From Helicobacteraceae bacterium 4484_230 (GTDB lineage: Bacteria > Campylobacterota > Campylobacteria > Campylobacterales > Sulfurimonadaceae), in contig MZGN01000003.1 in NCBI GenBank assembly GCA_002085085.1, forward strand, positions 1 through 34,968: 34,968 nucleotides of DNA, written 5' to 3'. The translations under genes were made by a program, and so were the position numbers. The notes beneath the pieces are model-generated. The model made no database searches. It was given only the letters and a program-made list of their open reading frames with translations, and was not told the origin of the DNA. Each line of letters opens with the position of its first letter. The stretch's first letter is position 1. Positions 26,390 through 34,968 of this stretch are shown one piece after another.

Positions 26390-28981
26390 TTAGAACAGAT
26401 TGGCGTTGTCGTCAATCCACTTAAAGTACTCGATGATATCTTTGATCTCGTCATCACTCATATGCTGGTTAGGCATTTTGAGGTTGAAGTAGTCGATCAT
26501 CGCTTTGACGTAAGGATCGCTGAATTTTTTCTCTGGGTTTTTGATGAAATCCGCTACCCATTTTTCAGCATTTTCGTGTCGCTGCAGTACACCTGTAAGG
26601 TCTGGGCCGGAGCTGACTTTACCGACAACGTGACAGCCTGAACATCCACCTTCGTTAAACGCACGCTCACCGCGCTCTGCAGAGAGAGACTGCTTGGTAG
26701 CCACTTTTTTGACAAGAGTATCTTTTGCACGGATACCGACGTCTGCAGTTTTAACCATATACTGCCAGATCATGTTTTCAAACAGGATCGCTTTGTCGAG
26801 ATCGCCCGCTGCAACTGCCTCGTCTGATTTTTTCTTCTCGGCAGGGATCTTGCCGTACTGGTCAAGGGCATCCACAACAAGGTTTTTAACTACAGGATAT
26901 TTCTCATAGTGGTTCTCTTTCAGGAACTTGACAACACTCTGAATGACGGCATCTGTAGCAGCATTTACAGCTACTGTCTTGTCATACTCTGCCTTAAGCT
27001 CCTCTGGAGACATTGTTTTCATTTTCAGTTTCTGAGCCGAAACATATTTTTTGTTCGGATCTTTAACCATAAGATAACCCATCATCTCCAGGTGAAGTGC
27101 TGAACAGAACTCTGTACAGTAGTAAGGGAAAACACCTTCGATGTCTGCAATGAAGTTGATCGCTGAAGTCTCACCCGGCTCGAGTGAAGCATGAACATCA
27201 TAATGGTCTACGGTAAAGCCGTGAGTCTCATCCTCTGCTCTTTCAAGGTTGGTCAGATAGATGGTAACATTGTCACCCTTGTTGACTGTAATGCGCTCCG
27301 GATTGATGTGGGAGCGAACCATTGTCGCATACACTTTTACATTGTTTCCGTCACGCTCGATACGCTCTTGTCCCGCAAGAGTTTTACCCTCATGGATCTT
27401 ACCTGTTTTGGTGTTTGTACCCATTTTGTAGCGTACTTCCGGATGCAGTTTGCTTGCACGGATAGCAACAGCCTGGTGAGGTTCGCCCAACGGTAGAGGC
27501 ATATCGACCAGCAGGTCCATTTTCTTACCGCGGATATCGATCAGCTGGTGGTTTTGCGGATGCAAAGGACCAACCGGATTGAAACGGTCAATGGCAAGTT
27601 TGTTCAGCGCGATGATATATTCACCCTGAGGATCTGCCGATTTGCCTTCCATTCCACATAAGTGGCCGATGTTGTAGTGAACATTGACTTTATCAAGAAC
27701 TTTTAGAGTCTTGTAGTTCCACTTTACGACCTGGCTGTCAACATACAGTGAAGTATAGATCTCGCCGTCCACATTGGAGTACTGGTTGTGCAAAGGCCCA
27801 AGACCCAGCTCAACTTGACCATGGAGAGCTTTTTTCATATCCAAAATAGGGATACCATATGGATCTCTTCCGGCAAAGTCCTTGTTTTTGATCAGTTTTT
27901 TGATCTTTGGCCAGCTATATACGGATGCATGTGTATCAAGCTTACCACAAACAGTGATGTAGTTACCGTCAGGTGAAACATCCACTCCGTGAGGTGATTT
28001 TGGCTCCGGGATCAGGAACAGTGCGTTATTTTTGACCGCGACATCCATCGGAACGACTCTGTGGCCGTTTATGACTTTGACATTTTTCTTGTCTTTTGCC
28101 AATTTTGCCAGTTTTTCCCAGTTGTATACATGCAGGAAGTCGGTGTCGTTACGGCTACATCCGGCTTCGAACGGCGGCATGCCCACTTCGATACCGCCGG
28201 TATACATCTCTGAGTTGAAAGAGTTGGTAAATCCCCATCCGTGTGATGCGTTTTTACCGGCATCGCTCAAGTCCTGCATATATGGAGGCATCTCTATAGT
28301 AAATGATGATTCCGGATGGATGCGCCCCTCTTTAGGGTTGAAATCCCATACCGTCACACCACCGCGGTAAGTCTCTTTATACTCTTCTATCGGGTGGTAG
28401 TTGTTGTCATAAGGTGCGGCATACTGGCATGCCTCAAGGATCCACTCGGAGTTTTGCGTGAAGAACGCACCACCGTGATCCGATTTGAAGATTGGGTTGA
28501 CGACGATCTGTTTGGTTTCGAAGTCCAGCAGGTCTATAACGGCAATACGCGGGTTGGCTTTGTCGTTGATGATCAGCCATTTACCGTCATATTTTCCATC
28601 TTTTTCGGAAAGCGCAGGGTGGTGTGTATCACCCCAGTTGATCTCACGTCCGCGGATATTACCCTGGCGCAGGATCTTCGTAGAGTCCACATCATATCCA
28701 TACCCCTGCCATGGTTCCGGCGTAAATACGGCGATGTATTTCAAAATTCTCATCGACGGAACACCGTAGACGATCATCTGTCCTGATTGTCCTCCAGAAC
28801 TGAAGACGATGTAGTCTTCACGACCGCCCGTCGGGGTGTAGGTCTTTGCCGCGCGGATAACATCGTTTTCTGTCAATCCACGTTCTTTCATCACTTTTTC
28901 CAGGGTACCGCTTGCAGATACAGCTGTTGCAGCCAGTGCGGTTCCCAGAAGCAGCGATGAAAGTTTGTTAAGATTTTTCAT
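26390..28981 (-). CDS. nosZ: Nitrous oxide reductase with C-terminal cytochrome c domain (atypical/clade II cNosZ)
   Basis: 863 aa; Sec-type signal, WGDTHHPALSE, CuA motif CTEFCSALHLEMMG, heme motif CSGCHVVG near the C-terminus; AAGGAG SD. Confidence 0.97.
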   Translation of the reverse strand: MKNLNKLSSLLLGTALAATAVSASGTLEKVMKERGLTENDVIRAAKTYTPTGGREDYIVFSSGGQSGQMIVYGVPSMRILKYIAVFTPEPWQGYGYDVDSTKILRQGNIRGREINWGDTHHPALSEKDGKYDGKWLIINDKANPRIAVIDLLDFETKQIVVNPIFKSDHGGAFFTQNSEWILEACQYAAPYDNNYHPIEEYKETYRGGVTVWDFNPKEGRIHPESSFTIEMPPYMQDLSDAGKNASHGWGFTNSFNSEMYTGGIEVGMPPFEAGCSRNDTDFLHVYNWEKLAKLAKDKKNVKVINGHRVVPMDVAVKNNALFLIPEPKSPHGVDVSPDGNYITVCGKLDTHASVYSWPKIKKLIKNKDFAGRDPYGIPILDMKKALHGQVELGLGPLHNQYSNVDGEIYTSLYVDSQVVKWNYKTLKVLDKVNVHYNIGHLCGMEGKSADPQGEYIIALNKLAIDRFNPVGPLHPQNHQLIDIRGKKMDLLVDMPLPLGEPHQAVAIRASKLHPEVRYKMGTNTKTGKIHEGKTLAGQERIERDGNNVKVYATMVRSHINPERITVNKGDNVTIYLTNLERAEDETHGFTVDHYDVHASLEPGETSAINFIADIEGVFPYYCTEFCSALHLEMMGYLMVKDPNKKYVSAQKLKMKTMSPEELKAEYDKTVAVNAATDAVIQSVVKFLKENHYEKYPVVKNLVVDALDQYGKIPAEKKKSDEAVAAGDLDKAILFENMIWQYMVKTADVGIRAKDTLVKKVATKQSLSAERGERAFNEGGCSGCHVVGKVSSGPDLTGVLQRHENAEKWVADFIKNPEKKFSDPYVKAMIDYFNLKMPNQHMSDDEIKDIIEYFKWIDDNANLF

Positions 28982-29002
28982 TTTCCACTCCTTAAATAGT
29001 TA

Positions 29003-29067
29003 TGCCCAAATCCAACATTTAAGTACAAATCCATCACGAACATGTACTTAAGCGTTAAATCCGGGCA
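29003..29067 (-). ncRNA. Candidate cis-acting leader hairpin of nosZ mRNA
   Basis: Arms 29003-29027 and 29043-29067; nosZ-sense pairing is 19 Watson-Crick + 5 G.U + 1 C.A mismatch over 25 positions, with a 15-nt loop. Confidence 0.6.
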
Positions 29068-29160
29068 ATCAGCCTAATCAACTGAACTTATCAGACTTAT
29101 AAGAGAGTTTATAGAGTATCTACTGTCAACAAACTTAAAAAAGTAGCTGTTTTTTTAAAA

Positions 29161-29181
29161 AATTAACACTTTTGTAACACT
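29161..29181 (+). promoter_or_regulatory. Direct-repeat operator candidate TTAACAC-TTT-TGTAACACT
   Basis: TAACAC half-sites at 29164-29169 and 29175-29180 (11-bp period), upstream of nosZ; opposite orientation to the two other copies relative to the downstream gene. Confidence 0.55.
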
Positions 29182-29190
29182 TTTTCGATA

Positions 29191-29214
29191 TTGACAATAT
29201 TTGACAATATTTGA
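29191..29214. repeat. 10-bp tandem repeat TTGACAATAT x2 plus TTGA
   Basis: ttgacaatatttgacaatatttga. Confidence 0.6.
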
Positions 29215-29273
29215 AACTTTAAATAGCGGCAGCGGGGTGTAATCCCCTTAAAGTTTTTTAGATTTTTTAAAGC

Positions 29274-29798
29274 CTAATAAAATCTGTGTATCTCTTCCAT
29301 AATATTATGAAATTCTACATCTTTACCTTTTTCTTTCAGGAAAGAGTCAAGATATTTTTCTGCAGCTTCGACACTCTCGTTTTTCTCTATTTCAAGCAGT
29401 TTTTCATAGAGTGAAGAGATAATCTCTACCACATGTTTTGAAACTGCTTTTCTATGTGCCGTATATCCGAAGACATTTCCGGTAGTTGGATCTTTTTTGA
29501 TGGAAAACTCGGTAAACACCCAGTAGTAGCGGCCGTCTTTAGCAAGATTTTTGATCACGGCATTGATATTTTTACCGGCTTTAACGCGCTCCCACAGCAG
29601 CTTGAATACGACTTTGGGCATATCGGGGTGGCGGACTATGCTGTGGGGCTGACCCACAAGTTCACTCTCGCTGTAGCCCGAGACTTCCATAAAGTAGTCG
29701 TTACAATAAGTTATGACTCCCTTTTCGTCAGTTTCGCTGATCAGATAGCGTTTAGGGTCAAGTATTATCTCTTCATTGATTGGTTCATGTTTTTTCAA
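29274..29798 (-). CDS. PAS domain (Aer-like) sensor protein
   Basis: 174 aa; DEKGVITYCNDYFMEVSGYSESELVGQPHSIVRHPDMPK...YYWVFTEFSIKKD. Confidence 0.82.
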   Translation of the reverse strand: MKKHEPINEEIILDPKRYLISETDEKGVITYCNDYFMEVSGYSESELVGQPHSIVRHPDMPKVVFKLLWERVKAGKNINAVIKNLAKDGRYYWVFTEFSIKKDPTTGNVFGYTAHRKAVSKHVVEIISSLYEKLLEIEKNESVEAAEKYLDSFLKEKGKDVEFHNIMEEIHRFY

Positions 29799-29865
29799 GT
29801 CAATATCCTTTTATTTTTTTATGCAAGTATAACAGATTGGTGCCTCTCTTTTATGAATAGGGCTC

Positions 29866-30258
29866 TTAAGAGGTTATCTTTATGACGGCATCTGAGAACA
29901 TAACCCCGTCTATTCCCTCAAAGGCCATTGCCTCGATCTGGGACTCTTCCCTGATGCGGCAGAGGATCTTGGCATCGAACAGATATGTTTCGGCTATCTT
30001 TTGGGCGCTTTTGGCAAGCACACTCTCTACGACAATAAAAGAGGCTCCAAGGTTTTCGGCATAAATAAGGTCTCTAACCGTATTGACGGCCAGGACAAAA
30101 TTAATGTCATTATCTTTCAAATGGTTGATTATGTCGAGATTTTTTTCATTAAAAACCAGGTAGATGAGACTGTTGGAAGGTGTATGCGCTATTGCATCTA
30201 TATCTTCAATGTGATAAAAGTTTTGAGAAGAGATAAAGCGGTGTCCAAATATCAACAT
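29866..30258 (-). CDS. Conserved hypothetical protein
   Basis: 130-aa ORF tightly linked to the next gene; alternating beta/alpha pattern, possibly TrkA-N-like. Confidence 0.6.
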   Translation of the reverse strand: MLIFGHRFISSQNFYHIEDIDAIAHTPSNSLIYLVFNEKNLDIINHLKDNDINFVLAVNTVRDLIYAENLGASFIVVESVLAKSAQKIAETYLFDAKILCRIREESQIEAMAFEGIDGVMFSDAVIKITS

Positions 30259-30259
30259 T

Positions 30260-30499
30260 TCAGCTCTTTTCCATGCATATTTTTGAGCAGAAGTAGTGCC
30301 CGTTTTTTATATAAGCTTCATCGACAGCAGTATATGTACCGCATTCAGTGCATTCAATCATTGTATTTTCGTCGTCAAAAGATGACTTTTTAGCAGGTTT
30401 CTGCCTGACGGAACGAACTCTGCTTTTTTTGAAAAAAAGAAAATATACGGTTGCGATTACAATTATCGTCAGAAGTAATTTTAAAATCATTTGGCTCAA
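30260..30499 (-). CDS. Small membrane-anchored zinc-ribbon-like protein
   Basis: 79 aa; N-terminal TM, ECTECGTYTAVDEAYIKNGHYFCSKIC. Confidence 0.75.
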   Translation of the reverse strand: MSQMILKLLLTIIVIATVYFLFFKKSRVRSVRQKPAKKSSFDDENTMIECTECGTYTAVDEAYIKNGHYFCSKICMEKS

Positions 30500-31071
30500 C
30501 TTTCAATTAGAAGATAATGGCGTTTTTTTGCTTTGACAATCTTGTATCTAAGTGAATTGTCGATCTCTTCAAATACTTTTTCGCCTTTATAAAACAACAG
30601 CAGGCTTCCGTTTTTTAAAAACGGCCTGCTTAGTTTTAGCAGCATGTCTGTCTGCGTGACAGCCCTGGAGGTGACAAGGTCGTACGGTTCGGATTCAAGC
30701 TCTTCAGCCCTGCAGTTCCTGACTGCAACGTTGTCCAGTTTTAGATCGGCTTTGATGAACTGTAAAAAACTTGCACGTTTCTGCAGCGGTTCTACCAGGG
30801 TAAAATGTGTCTGTTTTAAAGCAAAAGCCAGGATCATTCCGGGAAAACCGGCACCCGTTCCTATATCTATTGCAGTTTTTACTTCGGGTAAAAATTTGAC
30901 CGGATAGACTGCATCATAGATAAATTCATCGATCATCTTTTCAGTTCTTGCTCCTGTAAGGTTGTGCACTCTGTTCCATTTCATCAGGTGCTCTTTGTAA
31001 CGCTGCACAAGATCGAAAAAAGATTTATCTAATTCTATGCCGTCATTTTCCAGTGATGTTTTAATGTTCAA
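30496..31071 (-). CDS. rsmG: 16S rRNA (guanine-N7) methyltransferase RsmG
   Basis: 191 aa; KWNRVHNLTGARTEKMID, AIDIGTGAGFPGMILA, VTSRAV. Confidence 0.9.
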   Translation of the reverse strand: MNIKTSLENDGIELDKSFFDLVQRYKEHLMKWNRVHNLTGARTEKMIDEFIYDAVYPVKFLPEVKTAIDIGTGAGFPGMILAFALKQTHFTLVEPLQKRASFLQFIKADLKLDNVAVRNCRAEELESEPYDLVTSRAVTQTDMLLKLSRPFLKNGSLLLFYKGEKVFEEIDNSLRYKIVKAKKRHYLLIES

Positions 31072-31133
31072 ATGGACTCTTTGATCTATATTAAGTATGG
31101 CATTATAGCTTTTTATCGGAAATCTTAAAAAAT

Positions 31134-33242
31134 TTATCGATCGGCTTTGGCAGCACTCATGAGTTCAATGATTTTTTTTGAAGACATGGGTTTGTGGAAA
31201 TAGTACCCCTGAATATAATCACAGTCGATCAGGCGAAGATAGTCAAGTTGCTCTTTTGTTTCCACTCCCTCGGCTATTACTTTCAGGTTTAGGCTTTTAC
31301 CGATTGTGACAATAGCGGAGACAAGTTTTCTATCAGTCTCCTCGGCAGCGATATTGTGTATAAAGCTCTTGTCTATTTTGATGAAATCTAATGGAAATTT
31401 CTTGAGATAACTGATGGAGGAGTAGCCGGTTCCAAAATCATCAATAGAGATATTGATGCCAATTTTTTTAAGATTCTGTATAGTTTTGACTGCCTCTTCA
31501 TAATTGTCTATCAGGGTGTCTTCGGTAATCTCCACACCAAGCTGTTCGGCAGAAATATTATATTGGTCAAGTTTTTTTGTGATTTGACTGTCAAGATCGA
31601 AGAACGAAAAAGTATGCCCGGAGATGTTTATTTTGACTCTTGGTGACAGTCCGATATCCTGCCACTGTCTTAATGTTCTGCAGACTTTATCAATTACCCA
31701 TTTTCCGATTTTGTCTATCAGTATGCTTTTTTCGGCAAAAGGAATAAAATCACCAGGCAATATAATCTCTCCATCGGAAGATCTAAAACGTATCAGCGCT
31801 TCAAGATAAACTATTTTCTCACTGTTTGTGTCAACAATTGGCTGATAATACAGCTGGAACCTGTCATGTTTGAGCGCTTCGCGAATCAAAGTTTGTGTTT
31901 TCAGTTGCTTTTGAATTATGCTGTTGAGTGCATTTGAAAAAAAGACAAAGCGGTTTTTCCCAAGCGTCTTGGCTTTGTACATCGCCGTATCGGCATGTCT
32001 TAGAAGAGTATGTCTCTCTTCTCCGTTTTCCGGAAAAAGAGAGACCCCGATACTGCATGAGATATGAAGTTCATGTTTGTCGATATAAAAAGGGGTCTGA
32101 AGTATATTGATGATCTTTTCAAAGAGCGCAGTGTTCTCTTCTATATGCTCATAGGGAGACAACAGGATAAATTCATCCCCTCCGAAACGGGCAAGAAAGT
32201 CATAGCTTCTTAAAATGTTCCGTATTCTTGATACAACCTGTTGCAGGAGGCTGTCACCGACATCATGTCCAAAAGAGTCATTTATGGTCTTGAAGTTGTC
32301 AAGATCTATAAAAGAGAGCGAGAAGCATCTATCCATCCTGGATGATTCGTTGATCAGACGATCAATATAACTTACAAACTGCTGTCGGTTGGGTAGTTGG
32401 GTGAGCGTGTCGAACGAAGCAAGCCATTCAAGTCTGTTTTGTGCAATTTTTTCTTTTGTCAGATCAACGTCGATGCAAAACAGTGTTGGATTTCCATCCC
32501 CGTCGTCAAGCAGGATATGGTCTGAAAAAACAGTAATGGAGGATCCGTCCTTGCGCATAAGCGTCAGTTCGGATGGCTCAATAACTACACCTTTTTCAAC
32601 CCAGTTCTTTATGCTGCTGATAACATCTTCACGCATTGAGAGCGGTATGATCAGATCCTCGATTTTTCTATCCCAGACCTCTTCTTTGGTGTACCCGTAG
32701 AGTTTTTCACTGGCTTTGTTCCAATAAACTATCCTCCGGTGCCTGTCATACCCCTGGACCGCTATATTGGGAAGTTTGTCAAGAAGTTCTCTGAAGCGTT
32801 TTTCATTTTTTTGTATATTTATTCTTGAGATCTTCTCACGTGTTATATTGCGCAATATGCCGCTTACGGCAACAGGTCTGTTTTTGTTGTCATACCGGCA
32901 TACGCCGCCAAAATTTTCAACCCAGATCCAGTAGCCGTCATGATGACGCATTCTAAATTCTATGCTTTTGAATGTCTTGTCGCGTAGAATACGATATGTT
33001 GCAGCTTTTGTGCGTTCAAAATCAGCAGGATGTATGCGTTTTGCGCAGTCATCTTCTGTATAGTCAAGTTCACACTCGGGTACGCCGAGAATATCAAGCC
33101 ACTGCTGATCTACTTCATGGTGTTTGGTATTAAGATCAAGACTCCATTTGCCAAAGTCCTTTTCGTCAAAAATTGATGAAATGCTGTTTAGATATTTTTT
33201 ATACTTATCAAGTACATCTGTCTCTTTGCAATATGCCGACAT
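31134..33242 (-). CDS. PAS-PAS-GGDEF-EAL c-di-GMP signalling protein
   Basis: 702 aa; FLARFGGDEFILLSP and YLEALIRFRSSDG...VEITEDTLI...DDFGTGYSS...KIDKSFI. Confidence 0.93.
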   Translation of the reverse strand: MSAYCKETDVLDKYKKYLNSISSIFDEKDFGKWSLDLNTKHHEVDQQWLDILGVPECELDYTEDDCAKRIHPADFERTKAATYRILRDKTFKSIEFRMRHHDGYWIWVENFGGVCRYDNKNRPVAVSGILRNITREKISRINIQKNEKRFRELLDKLPNIAVQGYDRHRRIVYWNKASEKLYGYTKEEVWDRKIEDLIIPLSMREDVISSIKNWVEKGVVIEPSELTLMRKDGSSITVFSDHILLDDGDGNPTLFCIDVDLTKEKIAQNRLEWLASFDTLTQLPNRQQFVSYIDRLINESSRMDRCFSLSFIDLDNFKTINDSFGHDVGDSLLQQVVSRIRNILRSYDFLARFGGDEFILLSPYEHIEENTALFEKIINILQTPFYIDKHELHISCSIGVSLFPENGEERHTLLRHADTAMYKAKTLGKNRFVFFSNALNSIIQKQLKTQTLIREALKHDRFQLYYQPIVDTNSEKIVYLEALIRFRSSDGEIILPGDFIPFAEKSILIDKIGKWVIDKVCRTLRQWQDIGLSPRVKINISGHTFSFFDLDSQITKKLDQYNISAEQLGVEITEDTLIDNYEEAVKTIQNLKKIGINISIDDFGTGYSSISYLKKFPLDFIKIDKSFIHNIAAEETDRKLVSAIVTIGKSLNLKVIAEGVETKEQLDYLRLIDCDYIQGYYFHKPMSSKKIIELMSAAKADR

Positions 33243-33558
33243 GTATTCAATCCTGTTTTAGACACCTTCGCAAAATTGTACATTTTTTTTGTTTAACATA
33301 AGGATATTATAAAATATGCTATAGTTTACAGTATATTTTTCCTAAAATTTAATTTTTATAATTTAACATTATCAAAATTATCAAAATTATTTATCATTAT
33401 AAAATTTTTTTATATCAATTGAGCAAATATTGTCATTAATGTTACCTTTGGTGATATGTATATAAGGGGCTTAGACGCTATTTTGTCAATTTTACGGTGT
33501 TGAAACAAATGATGTGGTAGCATATCAAATTAAGAGTGAAATACTTGAAGGAGATATA

Positions 33559-34968
33559 ATGAAAAAAAATGATCTTGATGATCTGATCCTGGATCAGGCC
33601 ATACTGGATGATCCAAATATGAGCCGCCGAGATGCAATGAAGCTGATGGCTTTTTCACCGCTGGCCGCTTCTGCCGTTGCGGGAATCACTGCCGGTTCTA
33701 CCGAGGCGAAGGCATCGGATGCAAAAGGAAAGATCCTGATCGTCGGCGGCGGGCTTGCAGGTATGTCGACTGCTGCCAGATTGACAAATACACTTTCAAA
33801 TCCGGACATAACGGTAGTAGAGCCTGATCCACTATCTGTTTCTTACCAGCCCGGACAGACACTCGTCGGCGGAGGTGTCTGGGAGAGAGATGCCGTTGTA
33901 TTCAAGCGTGACAATTTTGTTCCAAGCGGTGTTACGCTTGTGAAAGATACGGTTACCGCCTTTGATCCAGACAACAACAAAGTAACCACTGCATCAGGCA
34001 AAGAAATTGCCTATGACTATATGATTATTGCAACAGGTCTTATGTTGAACTATGGTGCTATTAGAGGGCTTGACGGACTGATTACCTCGGCAGGTGCCGA
34101 TAACAGTGCCGTAAAAGAAAAAGTGGGCAGAGACGGTGTCTGTTCTATCTATTTTCAAGACGGTGCGGCCGATACCTGGATTCAGATCCAGGAGCTTATA
34201 GAAAAAGCTAAAACCCACAGTGGTCCAGGGAAGCTTCAGGCACTTTTTACACACCCGAATACACCGATAAAGTGTGGCGGTGCACCTAAGAAAATTATGT
34301 ATCTGACAGATGCAAGACTGCGGGAAGCCGGCGTAAGAGACAAAGTCGAGATGACCTTTCTTCCAAACGGTGGAAAGATGTTTGGCGTAAAAGAGTATCA
34401 TGAGGCTATCGTCAAGCAGTTTGAGGCAAGAGACTTCAAATGGCACTACAAACACAACCTTGTAGCTATCGATACAGATGCAAAAGTAGCTACATTTCAG
34501 AAGAGATGGCTTGAAAAGGGCGAGTACGACGAGGATCTCGAAGAGTATGAAATGATCCTGAAGACGGAAGATGTCGAGAAGAAGTACGACTTCATCCATA
34601 TTACCCCTCCTATGAAAGCGCCACCTGTTGTCGCGGAGTCGAAAGTCGGCTCAGGTAAAGGTTGGGTTCCTGTAACCAAAGAGACCCTTCAGCATGCCAG
34701 GTTTGACAATGTATTCTGCCTTGGAGATGTGGCTGCTGTACCAATGGGCAAAACCGGCGGTAGTGCGCGTAAACAGTATAAAGTGGTTGTAGACAACCTG
34801 ATCGCACAGATGGAAGGCAAAAAGCTTGAAGCTGCGTACGGTGGATATACTGTGTGCCCATTGATTACAAGTATCGGTACAGTAATGCTGGCAGAGTTCG
34901 ATTGGAGCAAGAAGCCGACTCCATCATTTCCTCTTGATCCTACACAGGAGCGCTGGATCTGGTGGTTG
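33559..34968 (+). CDS. Sulfide:quinone oxidoreductase / flavocytochrome c-like FAD oxidoreductase, truncated by window edge
   Basis: 470 open codons, missing from the ORF track; GGAGATATAATG start; MSRRDAMKLMAFSPLAASAVAG, KILIVGGGLAGMSTAARL, VEPDPLSVSYQPGQTLVGGG, FDNVFCLGDVAAVPMGKTGGSARKQ, PTQERWIWWL. Confidence 0.87.
   Translation, partial: MKKNDLDDLILDQAILDDPNMSRRDAMKLMAFSPLAASAVAGITAGSTEAKASDAKGKILIVGGGLAGMSTAARLTNTLSNPDITVVEPDPLSVSYQPGQTLVGGGVWERDAVVFKRDNFVPSGVTLVKDTVTAFDPDNNKVTTASGKEIAYDYMIIATGLMLNYGAIRGLDGLITSAGADNSAVKEKVGRDGVCSIYFQDGAADTWIQIQELIEKAKTHSGPGKLQALFTHPNTPIKCGGAPKKIMYLTDARLREAGVRDKVEMTFLPNGGKMFGVKEYHEAIVKQFEARDFKWHYKHNLVAIDTDAKVATFQKRWLEKGEYDEDLEEYEMILKTEDVEKKYDFIHITPPMKAPPVVAESKVGSGKGWVPVTKETLQHARFDNVFCLGDVAAVPMGKTGGSARKQYKVVVDNLIAQMEGKKLEAAYGGYTVCPLITSIGTVMLAEFDWSKKPTPSFPLDPTQERWIWWL

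Noticed and set aside
28316-28786. 156-aa plus-strand ORF within nosZ
   Set aside because: Antisense shadow of a highly conserved gene; no RBS or motif support.
33366-33405. ATTATCAAA tandem repeats upstream of the SQR-like gene
   Set aside because: Falls in very AT-rich intergenic DNA; short period repeats are expected there and no regulator match is evident.
1-34968. CRISPR arrays, tRNA/rRNA genes, IS transposases or prophage genes
   Set aside because: No regularly spaced repeats, tRNA- or rRNA-like sequence, or transposase/integrase/phage ORFs were seen by eye; a tRNAscan/Infernal run would be needed to exclude small RNAs.

Overview
This window reads as a chromosomal segment of a Campylobacterota (Epsilonproteobacteria) denitrifier or sulfur oxidiser; the taxonomic call is an inference from protein flavour and gene order. 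The core, about 18.8-29.0 kb on the minus strand, is a Wolinella-type atypical nitrous oxide reductase locus: cytochrome-c-fused nosZ, nosB, nosD, nosG, two c-type cytochromes, nosH, nosF, nosL, nosY and further NosL-like genes. A second minus-strand block (8.2-16.5 kb) looks like an under-described metal-handling accessory module. It holds two long tripartite NosL-like proteins, another NosL, a TonB receptor resembling OprC/NosA that is broken, a TauE/SafE-like protein, a Cys-rich polytopic membrane protein, a LolD/FtsX-like ABC pair and a small membrane protein. Flanking genes include a GlcD-like oxidase, a hybrid histidine kinase plus degenerate-GGDEF response regulator, an M23 peptidase, a Nudix hydrolase, agmatine deiminase, alanine racemase, PAS and GGDEF/EAL proteins, rsmG and an edge-truncated sulfide:quinone oxidoreductase-like gene. 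The main non-coding signals are: (i) a 25-nt-arm hairpin just upstream of the nosZ SD, whose arm differences are nearly all G.U-compatible only in the nosZ sense; (ii) an 11-bp-period direct repeat TAACAC-N5-TAACAC upstream of nosZ, the TonB gene and a long NosL-like gene; (iii) a perfect TTGATATTTATCAA FNR-type box plus a 9-bp hairpin between nosZ and nosB; (iv) an 18-bp perfect palindrome in a divergent promoter region; (v) a cluster of degenerate REP-like repeats at 7.25-7.56 kb. All calls come from reading the sequence and the supplied translations; no database search was run.
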